18,355 nucleotides of DNA from RGIG2206 sp045648425 (GTDB taxonomy: Bacteria > Bacillota > Clostridia > Oscillospirales > Acutalibacteraceae): assembly GCA_045648425.1 (NCBI GenBank), contig JAZRNV010000041.1:1-18355 (forward strand), in the 5' to 3' direction. The translations under genes and the position numbers were made by a program. The notes under the pieces are model-generated. The model made no database searches and had not been told where the DNA came from. It saw only the letters and a program-made list of their open reading frames with translations. This document shows, piece by piece, positions 6,845 to 15,018 of this stretch (positions are counted from its first letter, which is position 1; the number at the start of each line of letters is the position of its first letter).

Positions 6845-8879
6845 ATAGCTCCTCCCTTATCACAGTAATGTTTTCTACATAGTCTACAGGTATAACTACA
6901 CTGTTGCCCTCTTGCAAAAACTCAATATTGTTTTGAATGTTTGAATAAGGAACAACATACTCATAATCACCTAAAACAGTAAAGTCAAAGCTGTAGGGCT
7001 CAACTTCATAATCAAGGGATAAATCATCAGAGTTGATATAGCTGCCAAACAGCTCGTTCACCTCTTTTATCTTTTCCATAATTATACGCTTATGGTTTGA
7101 AAGGATGTTTTGCTTTTGTTTATAGGCGTTTTCCTTGAAATTAAGAACAGAAAACTCTCTCATAACATTACAGGTGTGGCTGAGATAGTGAGCAAACGAG
7201 TTTACGCCCTTTTCAATCTCATTGAGTATGCCTGACATGGTATAATTAAAGTGCTTAAAGCGATTTATCAGCTTGCGCTTGCGTATGAATAAGTACACAA
7301 ATCCTATAATAGCAAAAACCGCCATAGTTACACCGCTGATAAGCAGTGAAAACAAAAATGATTTGGTTGTGTTGAGGTTGCTGAATATCATTGGCAAAAA
7401 GCCCACAAAATATGCCAGCAAAGCCATCCCGCCGTAAAATATAGTTTTACTTTTTGTCATACGCTGAGCGATAGCCCTGCGAATTTCTTTATCGGCTTCA
7501 CGTATTTGTTGATTATAGTGCGCAGTATCAAACAAGCGGGTAGTGGAAGTTGCAACCATATTGCACTCTTCCTCTTCAAGGATAAACAAAACGTCCTCTT
7601 TCTGAAATTCATTAAGACGAAGCGCGCGTTCATCATCAATTCTGAACAGAGACCTAAGATCATCCTTTGCCGCAGATTTAACAGCACGACGTGGCTCACG
7701 TAAAAATCTGATAAAATACTTGTTTATAGCATGATACTGCTCATCCCAATAAGTGTACTCATCACCCGGGCAATCCTTGGATAAACCGATTTTATTAAAC
7801 TTAGCCATAAGATTTTTACGGCTTTCCTGATTGACGACATCTATAGGAATAAAGATGTTAGACTCAAAGCATTCCTCTGCGGTATGCTTATCAATCGGCT
7901 GAGATTCGCTTTCTTTAATCTTTTCGGAAATCTCGTCTATTCTTGCCAGGGTTGACCAGAGCTTAGAATTATACTTATTACACAGCTCGCGAACACGGTC
8001 AACATCGATATTTATATTTACACGGTAAACGCGATTTGAACGCAAAGCGCCATTAGGACAATCGTATGTTGCAAGCATTAATACAGATGTCAGAAAATTA
8101 AAATATTGGCTCTCATTTCTGCATCCTCTTATATAAGAAACATCAAATATTAAGTATCGTAATTTTTCAGGATACAGATTATCAATATAGAACTGAGAAT
8201 AGTCAAATTCGGTATGTGTAGTCCACGCCAAATCTGTCATTTCAGCTTCGATATTCTTTATCCTTTCAGCAATTGTTATAACCGACTTTGGAGGATTAAA
8301 AAGCTCACCGTTTAGCACGAAGGTCTGTGATAGCTTTTTAAATCTCATATCACGACTTCTATCTTCCTCAACCTCGGATACCTTAAGCTGAGCGCTATTG
8401 AGAAACTCAACGTATTCTTCGTTGTTCTTTATTGCTTCAAAACTTTCAGCACTATCTGCATAGCACAAAATAGGGGCTGAAGTTGTAGGAGCTCCGCACA
8501 ACCAGATAGAAAGCTTGGTAAGAGGATTACTCAGCGCAGCATCGGCTCTTTGCTCATCTTTTGCCCTAAAGGCACAAGCGTCATCAAAGGAAGAGAAATT
8601 ATAGTTTCTCTTAACCGAATCAACAAAATTAAAAGGATTACTTTTGTTGACGGCCTCCAAACCCCATGTAGAACTGTCGTTTACAACAATAGCGCGCCAT
8701 TCTTTTTTATGACGGATAATATCTCTCAAACCGGGCAACGCATCGTCCAGGTTGTCGGCATCAGCGTACCATTCGCAAAACGCAAATTTATCACTGTCAA
8801 AAAACGGCTTTAAATAAATATGATACTTATGATAACAATCGTTTATTATGTGTTTATCACATATTATAACTGTAAACAT
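6837..8879 (-). CDS. Unknown operon protein with a two-helix membrane hairpin and coiled-coil flanks
   Basis: A 680-residue protein in no family I recognise. The N-terminus (about 1-70) reads as an alternating alpha/beta domain (FTVIICDKH and EWRAIVVND are strands), reminiscent of a receiver or Rossmann-like fold but without clear catalytic residues. A mixed region of about 400 residues follows. Charged helical segments (about 455-475) lead into two transmembrane helices (about 479-499 and 508-532), then a Lys/Arg-rich segment and a long helical region (to about 610) with coiled-coil character, ending in a short beta-rich tail. Both ends are predicted cytoplasmic. The start is ATG at 8879, not the in-frame GTG at 8897: AAGGCGGTG sits just before the ATG, while the GTG has only a GGGGGA touching it. 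The stop overlaps the next gene by 8 bases. It may link the tubulin-like GTPase to the membrane; that is inference from context only. Confidence 0.8.
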   Translation of the reverse strand: MFTVIICDKHIINDCYHKYHIYLKPFFDSDKFAFCEWYADADNLDDALPGLRDIIRHKKEWRAIVVNDSSTWGLEAVNKSNPFNFVDSVKRNYNFSSFDDACAFRAKDEQRADAALSNPLTKLSIWLCGAPTTSAPILCYADSAESFEAIKNNEEYVEFLNSAQLKVSEVEEDRSRDMRFKKLSQTFVLNGELFNPPKSVITIAERIKNIEAEMTDLAWTTHTEFDYSQFYIDNLYPEKLRYLIFDVSYIRGCRNESQYFNFLTSVLMLATYDCPNGALRSNRVYRVNINIDVDRVRELCNKYNSKLWSTLARIDEISEKIKESESQPIDKHTAEECFESNIFIPIDVVNQESRKNLMAKFNKIGLSKDCPGDEYTYWDEQYHAINKYFIRFLREPRRAVKSAAKDDLRSLFRIDDERALRLNEFQKEDVLFILEEEECNMVATSTTRLFDTAHYNQQIREADKEIRRAIAQRMTKSKTIFYGGMALLAYFVGFLPMIFSNLNTTKSFLFSLLISGVTMAVFAIIGFVYLFIRKRKLINRFKHFNYTMSGILNEIEKGVNSFAHYLSHTCNVMREFSVLNFKENAYKQKQNILSNHKRIIMEKIKEVNELFGSYINSDDLSLDYEVEPYSFDFTVLGDYEYVVPYSNIQNNIEFLQEGNSVVIPVDYVENITVIREELYD

Positions 8880-8894
8880 TTTCTCACCGCCTTT

Positions 8895-8922
8895 CACTCC
8901 CCCGCCACAAGGCGAGAGAGTG
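8895..8922 (-). other. 12-bp intercistronic hairpin before operon gene 3
   Basis: In the minus-strand RNA, bases 8922 to 8911 pair fully with 8906 to 8895 (CGCC/GGCG core, CACUC/GAGUG base, two G-U pairs), closing on a UUGU loop. It lies in the 61-base gap between the tubulin-like gene and the 680-residue gene, ending about 7 bases before the latter's ribosome binding site. No U-tract follows. It may stabilise the upstream message, or tune ribosome loading on the next gene. Confidence 0.7.
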
Positions 8923-8940
8923 AATAATCATTGTATAGAA

Positions 8941-11900
8941 TTAGCAGTCCTCTTCAGGAACAATAAACTTATCTTTGTAGCTTTCTATATCCTTTTTGGT
9001 CAAATAGCCGCAAATTGTTCTGTAAATTGCTTCAACAACTTGCTCAGAGAACATACCGCAACGAAGCTGCTTAGCATGCTTTTTGTAGTTGTTCATCATA
9101 CAGTTAAACTGTTCTGCAAGCACATCTGCAACCTTTCCGAGAAGAGCATCATCATTGGCGGTGCAAATTCTCATCTCGCTGTAAATCATTTCAATTATTG
9201 CCTCAACCATTGTCTTCATTTCTGACATATCCTTATTCTGTACAGGCAAAGAATTGCAGTACATAAGCACAATGGTGAACAAAGATACGCAATCATCTAC
9301 ACCGTTCAGCTTTTCGTCATTAATGAATTTTCTGAACTTGAGCTCTTTAAGCTGTTTAAAGAACTCAATATCCTCGTGAGAACGGAAACCGGCCTCTTCA
9401 TTTTTTCTTCTGAGACGGCTTACATAGTCACGAATGGTTGCAACGGCAAGTCGGTCAAAATAGAGTGAATCCAAAGCTTCAAAGAGAATATCGCACTTGG
9501 TCTTGTTTGAAACAACCAAATCAATAGCATCATTTTCTGCGTTAAGATACTTATAAACCTTTTCATTGGGGTTTTGGTCGGAGGTTTTGTAAAGACGAAC
9601 ACGGCTATAAACAAAACCGTACAACAAAGACTTGTGAATCTTACGCATCAAGCGCTTCTGATACTCCATATCCAATTCGGGCAGGGTTGAAATAGCATTC
9701 CAGCGCTTATCAACGTGAGGAGTGATAACAGCATTAGTCTTGCTGTCGGGACCGATTCTGTCCATATACTGCTGATAAATTCTGAAATAGTCACCTGCCA
9801 AAAGCTGCTCTTGCTTAACGTCACTTTCTTCGGTGAACTCATCAACGTTATCATCATATTCGGGAGCAGAAAGCTTTGAAAGCTGGGTAGGCATAATGTT
9901 GTATGCAGCGCGATAGAAACAAAGCTCATATCTGGATACAGTAGGAGTTGCAATAGCATTGGGAATATAGTCAAGCACGCGAATTCCTTCTCCGTCCTTA
10001 ACACCGTCATTGCATGCAATAAGACTTACTTCGCGCTCTTCCTCATTATCCTTCTTCTTTACGCCGGGGCTGGCAAGATTGCGGCAAATATCAATGGCGG
10101 AATTAATATGCTTCTGGATGCCTGCCTCGCCGAAGAGCTCAACTGCCTTCTCTTCTTTTCTGTCAGGGCTGAGAGAATCAAGCTGAATTGATGCCAAAAC
10201 TTCATATTCAAGCTTCAGTGCGTGCAAGATGCTCTTAACGTGAATAATATCGCAAGATGCATCCACTCTGTCTTTGTAATACTCAATGATAATATCATCA
10301 AATATATCCTTTTTACCTTCATAGCCAAAAGGATTGATATTGCGTCTTGCTTCAATATAAGCATTATTTCTGAGAGACTCAAAAATCTTGGCAAACAGCT
10401 TATAAGCTTCTTCACCACTATCAGAGGGTCTGCCAACACTGGATGAAAGCTTATCAAGCATCGCCTTGCTGCCAAGAACATATTTTACACAGTCACCGTT
10501 GTTAAAGGTAAGCTTAGTAACAATATCTTCTTTTTTCTTTTCAATGCTGGGAATTTTGCTATCAAAGGTAGCATAAAAATCTTCATAAGATTTAATGAGG
10601 TTGTTGATGGTTGATCTTGCAGTATCACAAATATGCTTTGCGATAACTGCTCTGAAGAATTTAACAACCATCTCATTGTATTTCTTAAGAAGGTTATTGC
10701 AGCGTTCACCGGCATGGTCGCCTGTGTTATCCATCTTCTTAAGCTTATCGCAGGCCTCGCACATCTCTCGAAGGGTTGACTCGGCGCCCTTGTGGAACTT
10801 AACCTCAAACTTGTTGTCTCCACTCTTGCCGTCTTCAGCATCTGCTACTTCGGTAAGCTTTGCCTTTTTATCTTCAAAGGATGCCAAAACCTCTACAGCA
10901 TACTCTGACTTGGCTTCAATTGCCTGTTGCAGCTTATAAAGCATATAGCGAGCTGCATTAGGATGCATAATAGCGCCACGAACAGAGAGGAATCTTTCAA
11001 GCATATACTCACCGAGGTCTTCTTTGGTAGCAACAGCTTTGCTGCTGAACACCTCTTTGGCAAAGGATTTTACAATCTCAACAAAACGGGCACTGGATGC
11101 AATATCCTCAATGCTGTAAATAGCGTTAAAGCGTGACTCGTAGCCCATATTGGAGGCGTTGGTTTTGCCAAGTGCAAAGGTTCTGTTTTCGGTAAGTCCG
11201 TATTCACGCTCAATTTGGCCCTCAATAACGCCTTGAATCAAAGCTTCAATATACTTTTCAGAAACCTTAGCAATGGTTTTTTCTTCCTCTTCATCACTAA
11301 GAGTCTTAATCTTTGCCTTAAGATATTTCTCCCAAAGCATCATAGTAAAGTCATTGCCGTTCTGAGGATCGGCACCCGACTCCATACTGCTGATATATAC
11401 ACCTGCACGAGTGGGCTCGTTTTTGCTGCTTGAGCTGGGATTCTCTTCCCAAAGCTTGAATTCCTGAGCAAACTTAGCATCATACTGAAGCCAAGAGTTC
11501 TCAAGCAAGGTCTTTCTTTCTTCTTCAGTTAAACGGTCATCAGCAGAAGAGCCGATAATACCTGCACGAGTCCAGTTAAGAGCAATATATTCTCTGATTT
11601 CCTCATAAGGGTACTTAAGCACAGAAGCGCCTGCACCTGCAAAGCGGCAACGGCCAAGCTTATCGGGATTAATGCAAAGCTTAAGAATATTATCCTCAAC
11701 GCTGGAGGCCTTAGTATGCATAGGTCCAATATTCTGCTCATAAAGAGACTGAGATGCATAATCAATATACTGAGGCAATGTGGTCATATTGCCTGCGTTA
11801 GAGTCGGGTCTGTCCATAAGGAAGCAGAAATCGAAAGGCAGATTGCTTATTGATTCATCAGCTGTAGATGTGCCGGGAATTGTTAAGCTAAGACCCTTGT

Positions 11901-12621
11901 ATCTATGAAGCTCGGGAACGGTATCAAAAAATCCGCTGCCCTTCATCATAAATGCATTGATTTCTTTAATTGTTGCATAACCGTTGCAACGCAAGCTGTC
12001 TCTTTCGCTTTGGGTCTTGATAACTGTATCAAGAACACCGGGCATAACCAAAAATCCTCGAATCATAACTGCAGCTTCGGGGTAATTCTTTTTAACATAG
12101 TGACGAACAAGCATACCTGTCTCCATAGCAATACCTGAACCGGTACCGCCTGCAGCAGTAGAAGCTATAACCACACGAACCGCCTGCTTAAGTCCGCCGC
12201 CATCCTTAAGGAACAAATCGTCAATAGCTTTGTAAAGCTTATTGATTTTACCGGTTTTAATTATATCATTAAGTGCCAAGCGAGAAATAGCACGCACCTG
12301 ACCGGCACCCTCTGATACAGTTTTAGGATCAAGCATCTTATTCTCGGGGAACCAGTTTTGCTTTGCGTCCTTATCGTTTTTAAGATAACTTTCTACAGTG
12401 CTGGTGGAAGAGGTCTGAATAGCAACAATTTCAGCGCCCTTATTAACAGAAATAAGATCGTTAACGTCAGTATCCATTACAACAAAACGGATGTTAGATG
12501 TGTCATCGCAAATAGCTCTGTCTGCAACGCCTTTGATGATTTTTGAGCCGATACCGCCAACACCTATAAAGAGTATGGGGGCATTAACCTTATTGGGCTG
12601 AACTTTTTCTTTGATATACAT
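8941..12621 (-). CDS. Large tubulin/FtsZ-like GTPase (Tubulin_2 type)
   Basis: A 1226-residue protein. The N-terminal third has tubulin-superfamily GTP-site landmarks in order: PILFIGVGGIGSKI (residues 15-29, the T1 glycine loop), FVVMDTDVNDL (46-56, like the T3 region of FtsZ), GAGQVRAISRLAL (106-118), and the signature loop AAGGTGSG (156-163), equivalent to GGGTGTG of FtsZ. I could not place the T7 catalytic loop with confidence. FtsZ is about 350-400 residues, so some 800 extra residues follow, mostly helical and charged, with no family I can name; they may bind partners or form coiled coils. No membrane segment or signal peptide, so cytoplasmic. AAGGAG is 8 bases before the ATG, and the VWA gene ends 19 bases upstream. 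In the FtsZ-like families linked to VWA genes, a role in membrane remodelling has been proposed. Polymerisation is expected from the fold, not shown. Confidence 0.88.
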   Translation of the reverse strand: MYIKEKVQPNKVNAPILFIGVGGIGSKIIKGVADRAICDDTSNIRFVVMDTDVNDLISVNKGAEIVAIQTSSTSTVESYLKNDKDAKQNWFPENKMLDPKTVSEGAGQVRAISRLALNDIIKTGKINKLYKAIDDLFLKDGGGLKQAVRVVIASTAAGGTGSGIAMETGMLVRHYVKKNYPEAAVMIRGFLVMPGVLDTVIKTQSERDSLRCNGYATIKEINAFMMKGSGFFDTVPELHRYKGLSLTIPGTSTADESISNLPFDFCFLMDRPDSNAGNMTTLPQYIDYASQSLYEQNIGPMHTKASSVEDNILKLCINPDKLGRCRFAGAGASVLKYPYEEIREYIALNWTRAGIIGSSADDRLTEEERKTLLENSWLQYDAKFAQEFKLWEENPSSSSKNEPTRAGVYISSMESGADPQNGNDFTMMLWEKYLKAKIKTLSDEEEEKTIAKVSEKYIEALIQGVIEGQIEREYGLTENRTFALGKTNASNMGYESRFNAIYSIEDIASSARFVEIVKSFAKEVFSSKAVATKEDLGEYMLERFLSVRGAIMHPNAARYMLYKLQQAIEAKSEYAVEVLASFEDKKAKLTEVADAEDGKSGDNKFEVKFHKGAESTLREMCEACDKLKKMDNTGDHAGERCNNLLKKYNEMVVKFFRAVIAKHICDTARSTINNLIKSYEDFYATFDSKIPSIEKKKEDIVTKLTFNNGDCVKYVLGSKAMLDKLSSSVGRPSDSGEEAYKLFAKIFESLRNNAYIEARRNINPFGYEGKKDIFDDIIIEYYKDRVDASCDIIHVKSILHALKLEYEVLASIQLDSLSPDRKEEKAVELFGEAGIQKHINSAIDICRNLASPGVKKKDNEEEREVSLIACNDGVKDGEGIRVLDYIPNAIATPTVSRYELCFYRAAYNIMPTQLSKLSAPEYDDNVDEFTEESDVKQEQLLAGDYFRIYQQYMDRIGPDSKTNAVITPHVDKRWNAISTLPELDMEYQKRLMRKIHKSLLYGFVYSRVRLYKTSDQNPNEKVYKYLNAENDAIDLVVSNKTKCDILFEALDSLYFDRLAVATIRDYVSRLRRKNEEAGFRSHEDIEFFKQLKELKFRKFINDEKLNGVDDCVSLFTIVLMYCNSLPVQNKDMSEMKTMVEAIIEMIYSEMRICTANDDALLGKVADVLAEQFNCMMNNYKKHAKQLRCGMFSEQVVEAIYRTICGYLTKKDIESYKDKFIVPEEDC

Positions 12622-12640
12622 AACACTATCTCCTTTTGTA

Positions 12641-14818
12641 TTAATCTATATGGTTTATATAAATTCTGCCGGTTACTGTGTGTCGGTTGGTGTTCCATTT
12701 CAATTCGGTATCATCACTGATTATTACCTTAGGAACTACCTTGTCGATTGTATCACCGTCTTCGTTAACGTATCTGCCGTTAACCTTTTTAAAGCGCGAA
12801 CCGTCAATTTCATACCAATTAACGCTGCCCACCGGGCGAATATTTTTGACCTCAACAGATGCCGTAGTTTTGCCTCTGTTTTTAAGCGGAGTGCACGCCT
12901 TACCCTCACACCTGATTTCTCCGGGATAAAGATCGGTTGATAAACCGACTGACGTTCCGTTAATTTTGATGGGGCGACTGTTTCTCTTGACAAACAGATA
13001 CATTGATGTAGGAAATACCGGATAATTACGAATGGCGGTAATTAGTAATATTATAATTAAAATGATTACCGGCCAGATCAACCAACGCCAAAAGCTGCTG
13101 TACCATTTGATCTTAATTTTTTCCGTATCCTCCGACTGCAAAACAGTTCCATACTTGTCAACAAACTCTGCCGATGCTTTAATCTTATATGTACCGGTGT
13201 CCGGCTTAACATACTTTCCCTTTTCATCCTGTGCGATGTAAACATTGTAGGCAGATTGACCCGGAATGCGCTCATATCTGAATTTCAATCCGTTTGTGGT
13301 TGCAATTTTCAGCTTTGTTTTTTCGAGCTGTGCCTCGGTGAGGGGTTTGCCATCAGCAGTAAGCAATACTTTTATCGGCTCCCAATCATCGTGCTTGCTG
13401 GTTTTATACCATTTGCCCGGTTGGGTAACCACTGCATCAAGCGCAAAGTCAACATCCTTAGGCACAAACTTCAGATTCGACAACCAGTCTAAATCTGAGT
13501 TGTTGCGGCTGGTTATGGTGTAATCGGTAAGGTACTTGCCTTCAACATAGATTTCTGTTGATTCATCAGGATTAAACTTAATTTTAGCTCCGTTTTCATA
13601 TTCAGTATAATCAGAATCACCTGAAGTTTTAACCTTTGTAACCAGCTTAACATCTTTACCCATTAGCTCGTGATTGGTAACATCTTTGCCGGTTTTACTG
13701 TCAACAATAGAGCTTTTAACGGTATATTCACCTGCTGTTATCTGGCCCTTAGTGCCGTCAACCACCTTGCCTTTGCTGTCAGTCAATGTCACTTTTATAT
13801 CAACATCAGGTTCATAGAATATTTGAATAGCATCCGCACCCGAATAATTCAGAGTGTATTCCCCTTTTGGGCAGGAAGAAAATGTTACAACCTGACCTGC
13901 CAGAGTATTATCAACAGGAGCTTTTTCTTTGCCTTTTGCTTTAATTGTGCTGTATTTTCGCTGACCACTGTCAAGCTTAATTTTGATTTTTTTGCCCGAG
14001 CTGTTAACAAGGGAGGTTATCTTGGCGTTTGAGCCCTGAGCAAACACTATTACACTTTTCATTGAAAGGTCAATTTTCAATGATTTGCCATTCAATCTGT
14101 TTTCAGGCAAAACAGCACGCTGAAAAATTGTATTGCAAATACCAATCAAGTCATCCTTCAAGCTTGTATCGGTCGCTTTAATGGCATAAAAGTTTTTAGA
14201 TGGCTCAGCCGAAAGCACAGTGGCCTTGCCAAAACCGAGGTATTGCACCTTTATTCCATCAACAGCAGCATTAATAAGATTGGTTTTAAGTGCTGCGCTT
14301 GACATAGTTGATATCTTGTCTTTTCTTCCAATCTGATTAAATTCGCCGTCAGTGAGAACAATCAACCACCGTTCTGTTGCGGATGAAGCCATCAAAGCAT
14401 CCCTTGCCTCATTAACAGGTGCAAATGGAGTATTACTGGGGTTGACTGTATACATATTGGAGATTTTGTCAATATCGCTTTTGCTTCGTATCTCAATAGG
14501 AGCATAGCTTCCTCCCCTTGTAGGCTTGGTTTTATCTGTTGTAACCTCCCACATCGGAAAAATTCTCAATCTATCGCCGTTGTCATAATTGAGCATAGCT
14601 GCAAAAATTTCCATTGCATACTTTGCACGGCACCAAGCTTGGTCATTATACATAGAGCCGGAGTTATCAAAAACAACAGCAATATCATAACTTCGGTTAA
14701 CCTTGGTAGCCGTTGCGGCCGAAGCCGTAGTAGGCAATGATGTCATAACACTTACAGCAAACATCAGCGCCAGAATTAATGAAGATATTTTACAAAATAC
14801 ATTTGCAAATTTCTTCAT
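12641..14818 (-). CDS. Secreted, membrane-anchored VWA-domain protein
   Basis: A 725-residue protein. An N-terminal signal peptide (KK, hydrophobic core, then TASA before AT, cleavage near residue 34) exports a long ectodomain. The VWA domain (about 44-230) has a complete MIDAS: DNSGSM (D51, S53, S55), T130 and D157 in LTDGE, so it should bind a divalent metal and a partner. Several beta-rich segments follow (about 240-570), then one transmembrane helix near residues 579-600 (LIWPVIILIIILLI core) and a cytoplasmic beta-rich tail of about 120 residues. First gene after the consensus promoter. Two tandem ATGs (14821 and 14818) are possible; AGGAGG is 7 bases before the second, so I chose it. 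The topology lets an outside binding event be passed to the cytoplasmic GTPase encoded next; this link is inference. Confidence 0.9.
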   Translation of the reverse strand: MKKFANVFCKISSLILALMFAVSVMTSLPTTASAATATKVNRSYDIAVVFDNSGSMYNDQAWCRAKYAMEIFAAMLNYDNGDRLRIFPMWEVTTDKTKPTRGGSYAPIEIRSKSDIDKISNMYTVNPSNTPFAPVNEARDALMASSATERWLIVLTDGEFNQIGRKDKISTMSSAALKTNLINAAVDGIKVQYLGFGKATVLSAEPSKNFYAIKATDTSLKDDLIGICNTIFQRAVLPENRLNGKSLKIDLSMKSVIVFAQGSNAKITSLVNSSGKKIKIKLDSGQRKYSTIKAKGKEKAPVDNTLAGQVVTFSSCPKGEYTLNYSGADAIQIFYEPDVDIKVTLTDSKGKVVDGTKGQITAGEYTVKSSIVDSKTGKDVTNHELMGKDVKLVTKVKTSGDSDYTEYENGAKIKFNPDESTEIYVEGKYLTDYTITSRNNSDLDWLSNLKFVPKDVDFALDAVVTQPGKWYKTSKHDDWEPIKVLLTADGKPLTEAQLEKTKLKIATTNGLKFRYERIPGQSAYNVYIAQDEKGKYVKPDTGTYKIKASAEFVDKYGTVLQSEDTEKIKIKWYSSFWRWLIWPVIILIIILLITAIRNYPVFPTSMYLFVKRNSRPIKINGTSVGLSTDLYPGEIRCEGKACTPLKNRGKTTASVEVKNIRPVGSVNWYEIDGSRFKKVNGRYVNEDGDTIDKVVPKVIISDDTELKWNTNRHTVTGRIYINHID

Positions 14819-14884
14819 CATATCCCCTCCTATTTAATCAAAAAATCTACAAATTTAGGTATAAATAACCAAATTAATTAAAAT

Positions 14885-14903
14885 TAGGGTATAATACACC
14901 CTA
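14885..14903. promoter_or_regulatory. 19-bp palindrome just after the operon start site
   Basis: TAGGGTATAATACACCCTA (plus strand) is a near-perfect palindrome: all nine pairs match except one that becomes a G-T wobble. It lies at roughly +3 to +21 of the transcript predicted from the promoter at 14913-14941. It could be a repressor operator or a 5' stem-loop in the 85-nt leader. Confidence 0.5.
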
Positions 14904-14912
14904 TTATGAGCA

Positions 14913-14941
14913 ATTATACTCTTTTGTACTAAAATTGTCAA
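14913..14941 (-). promoter_or_regulatory. Consensus sigma-A promoter of the six-gene operon
   Basis: On the minus strand, TTGACA (14941-14936) and TATAAT (14918-14913) are both perfect consensus hexamers with a 17-base spacer. Transcription should begin near 14906, leaving a leader of about 85 nt before the VWA gene. No other promoter of this quality was seen within the operon. Confidence 0.9.
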
Positions 14942-14955
14942 CAAGCTTGACAATT
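14933..14955. promoter_or_regulatory. Inverted repeat overlapping the -35 of the operon promoter
   Basis: AATTGTCAA (14933-14941) and TTGACAATT (14947-14955) are perfect 9-bp arms around a 5-base centre, CAAGC. The left arm contains the -35 hexamer. A dimeric regulator bound here would block RNA polymerase; a strong consensus promoter with such an overlap fits a repressed, inducible operon. The regulator is not identifiable in this window. Confidence 0.5.
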
Positions 14956-14975
14956 ATTGTTAAAAATTCTAAGAC

Positions 14976-15009
14976 AAAAAAAGCCCGTATGCATATGCAT
15001 ACGGAGCTT
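14976..15009 (-). terminator. Rho-independent terminator of the phosphodiesterase gene
   Basis: AAGC-CCGTATGCA (14981-14993) pairs with TGCATACGG-GCTT (14996-15009) with one bulged base and a TA loop. On the minus strand a run of seven T (14982-14976) follows. It starts 10 bases after the stop codon and separates the phosphodiesterase from the operon promoter. Confidence 0.92.
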
Positions 15010-15018
15010 CTTTCGATT

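Noticed and set aside
8880..8897. Upstream GTG start for the 680-residue protein
   Set aside because: AAGGCGGTG is placed for the ATG at 8879; the GTG lacks a correctly spaced ribosome binding site.
8848..9225. Plus-strand open frame of 125 codons
   Set aside because: Antisense to the ends of two well-supported operon genes and across their hairpin; no domain seen.
14885..14903. Palindrome downstream of the operon promoter as a CsoR operator
   Set aside because: The arms run GGGT then ACCC, opposite to the ACCC then GGGT order of the csoR spacer palindrome, so shared control by this CsoR is not supported.
14947..14975. Plus-strand TTGACA as a divergent promoter
   Set aside because: No acceptable -10 hexamer at 16-18 bases and no plus-strand gene follows.
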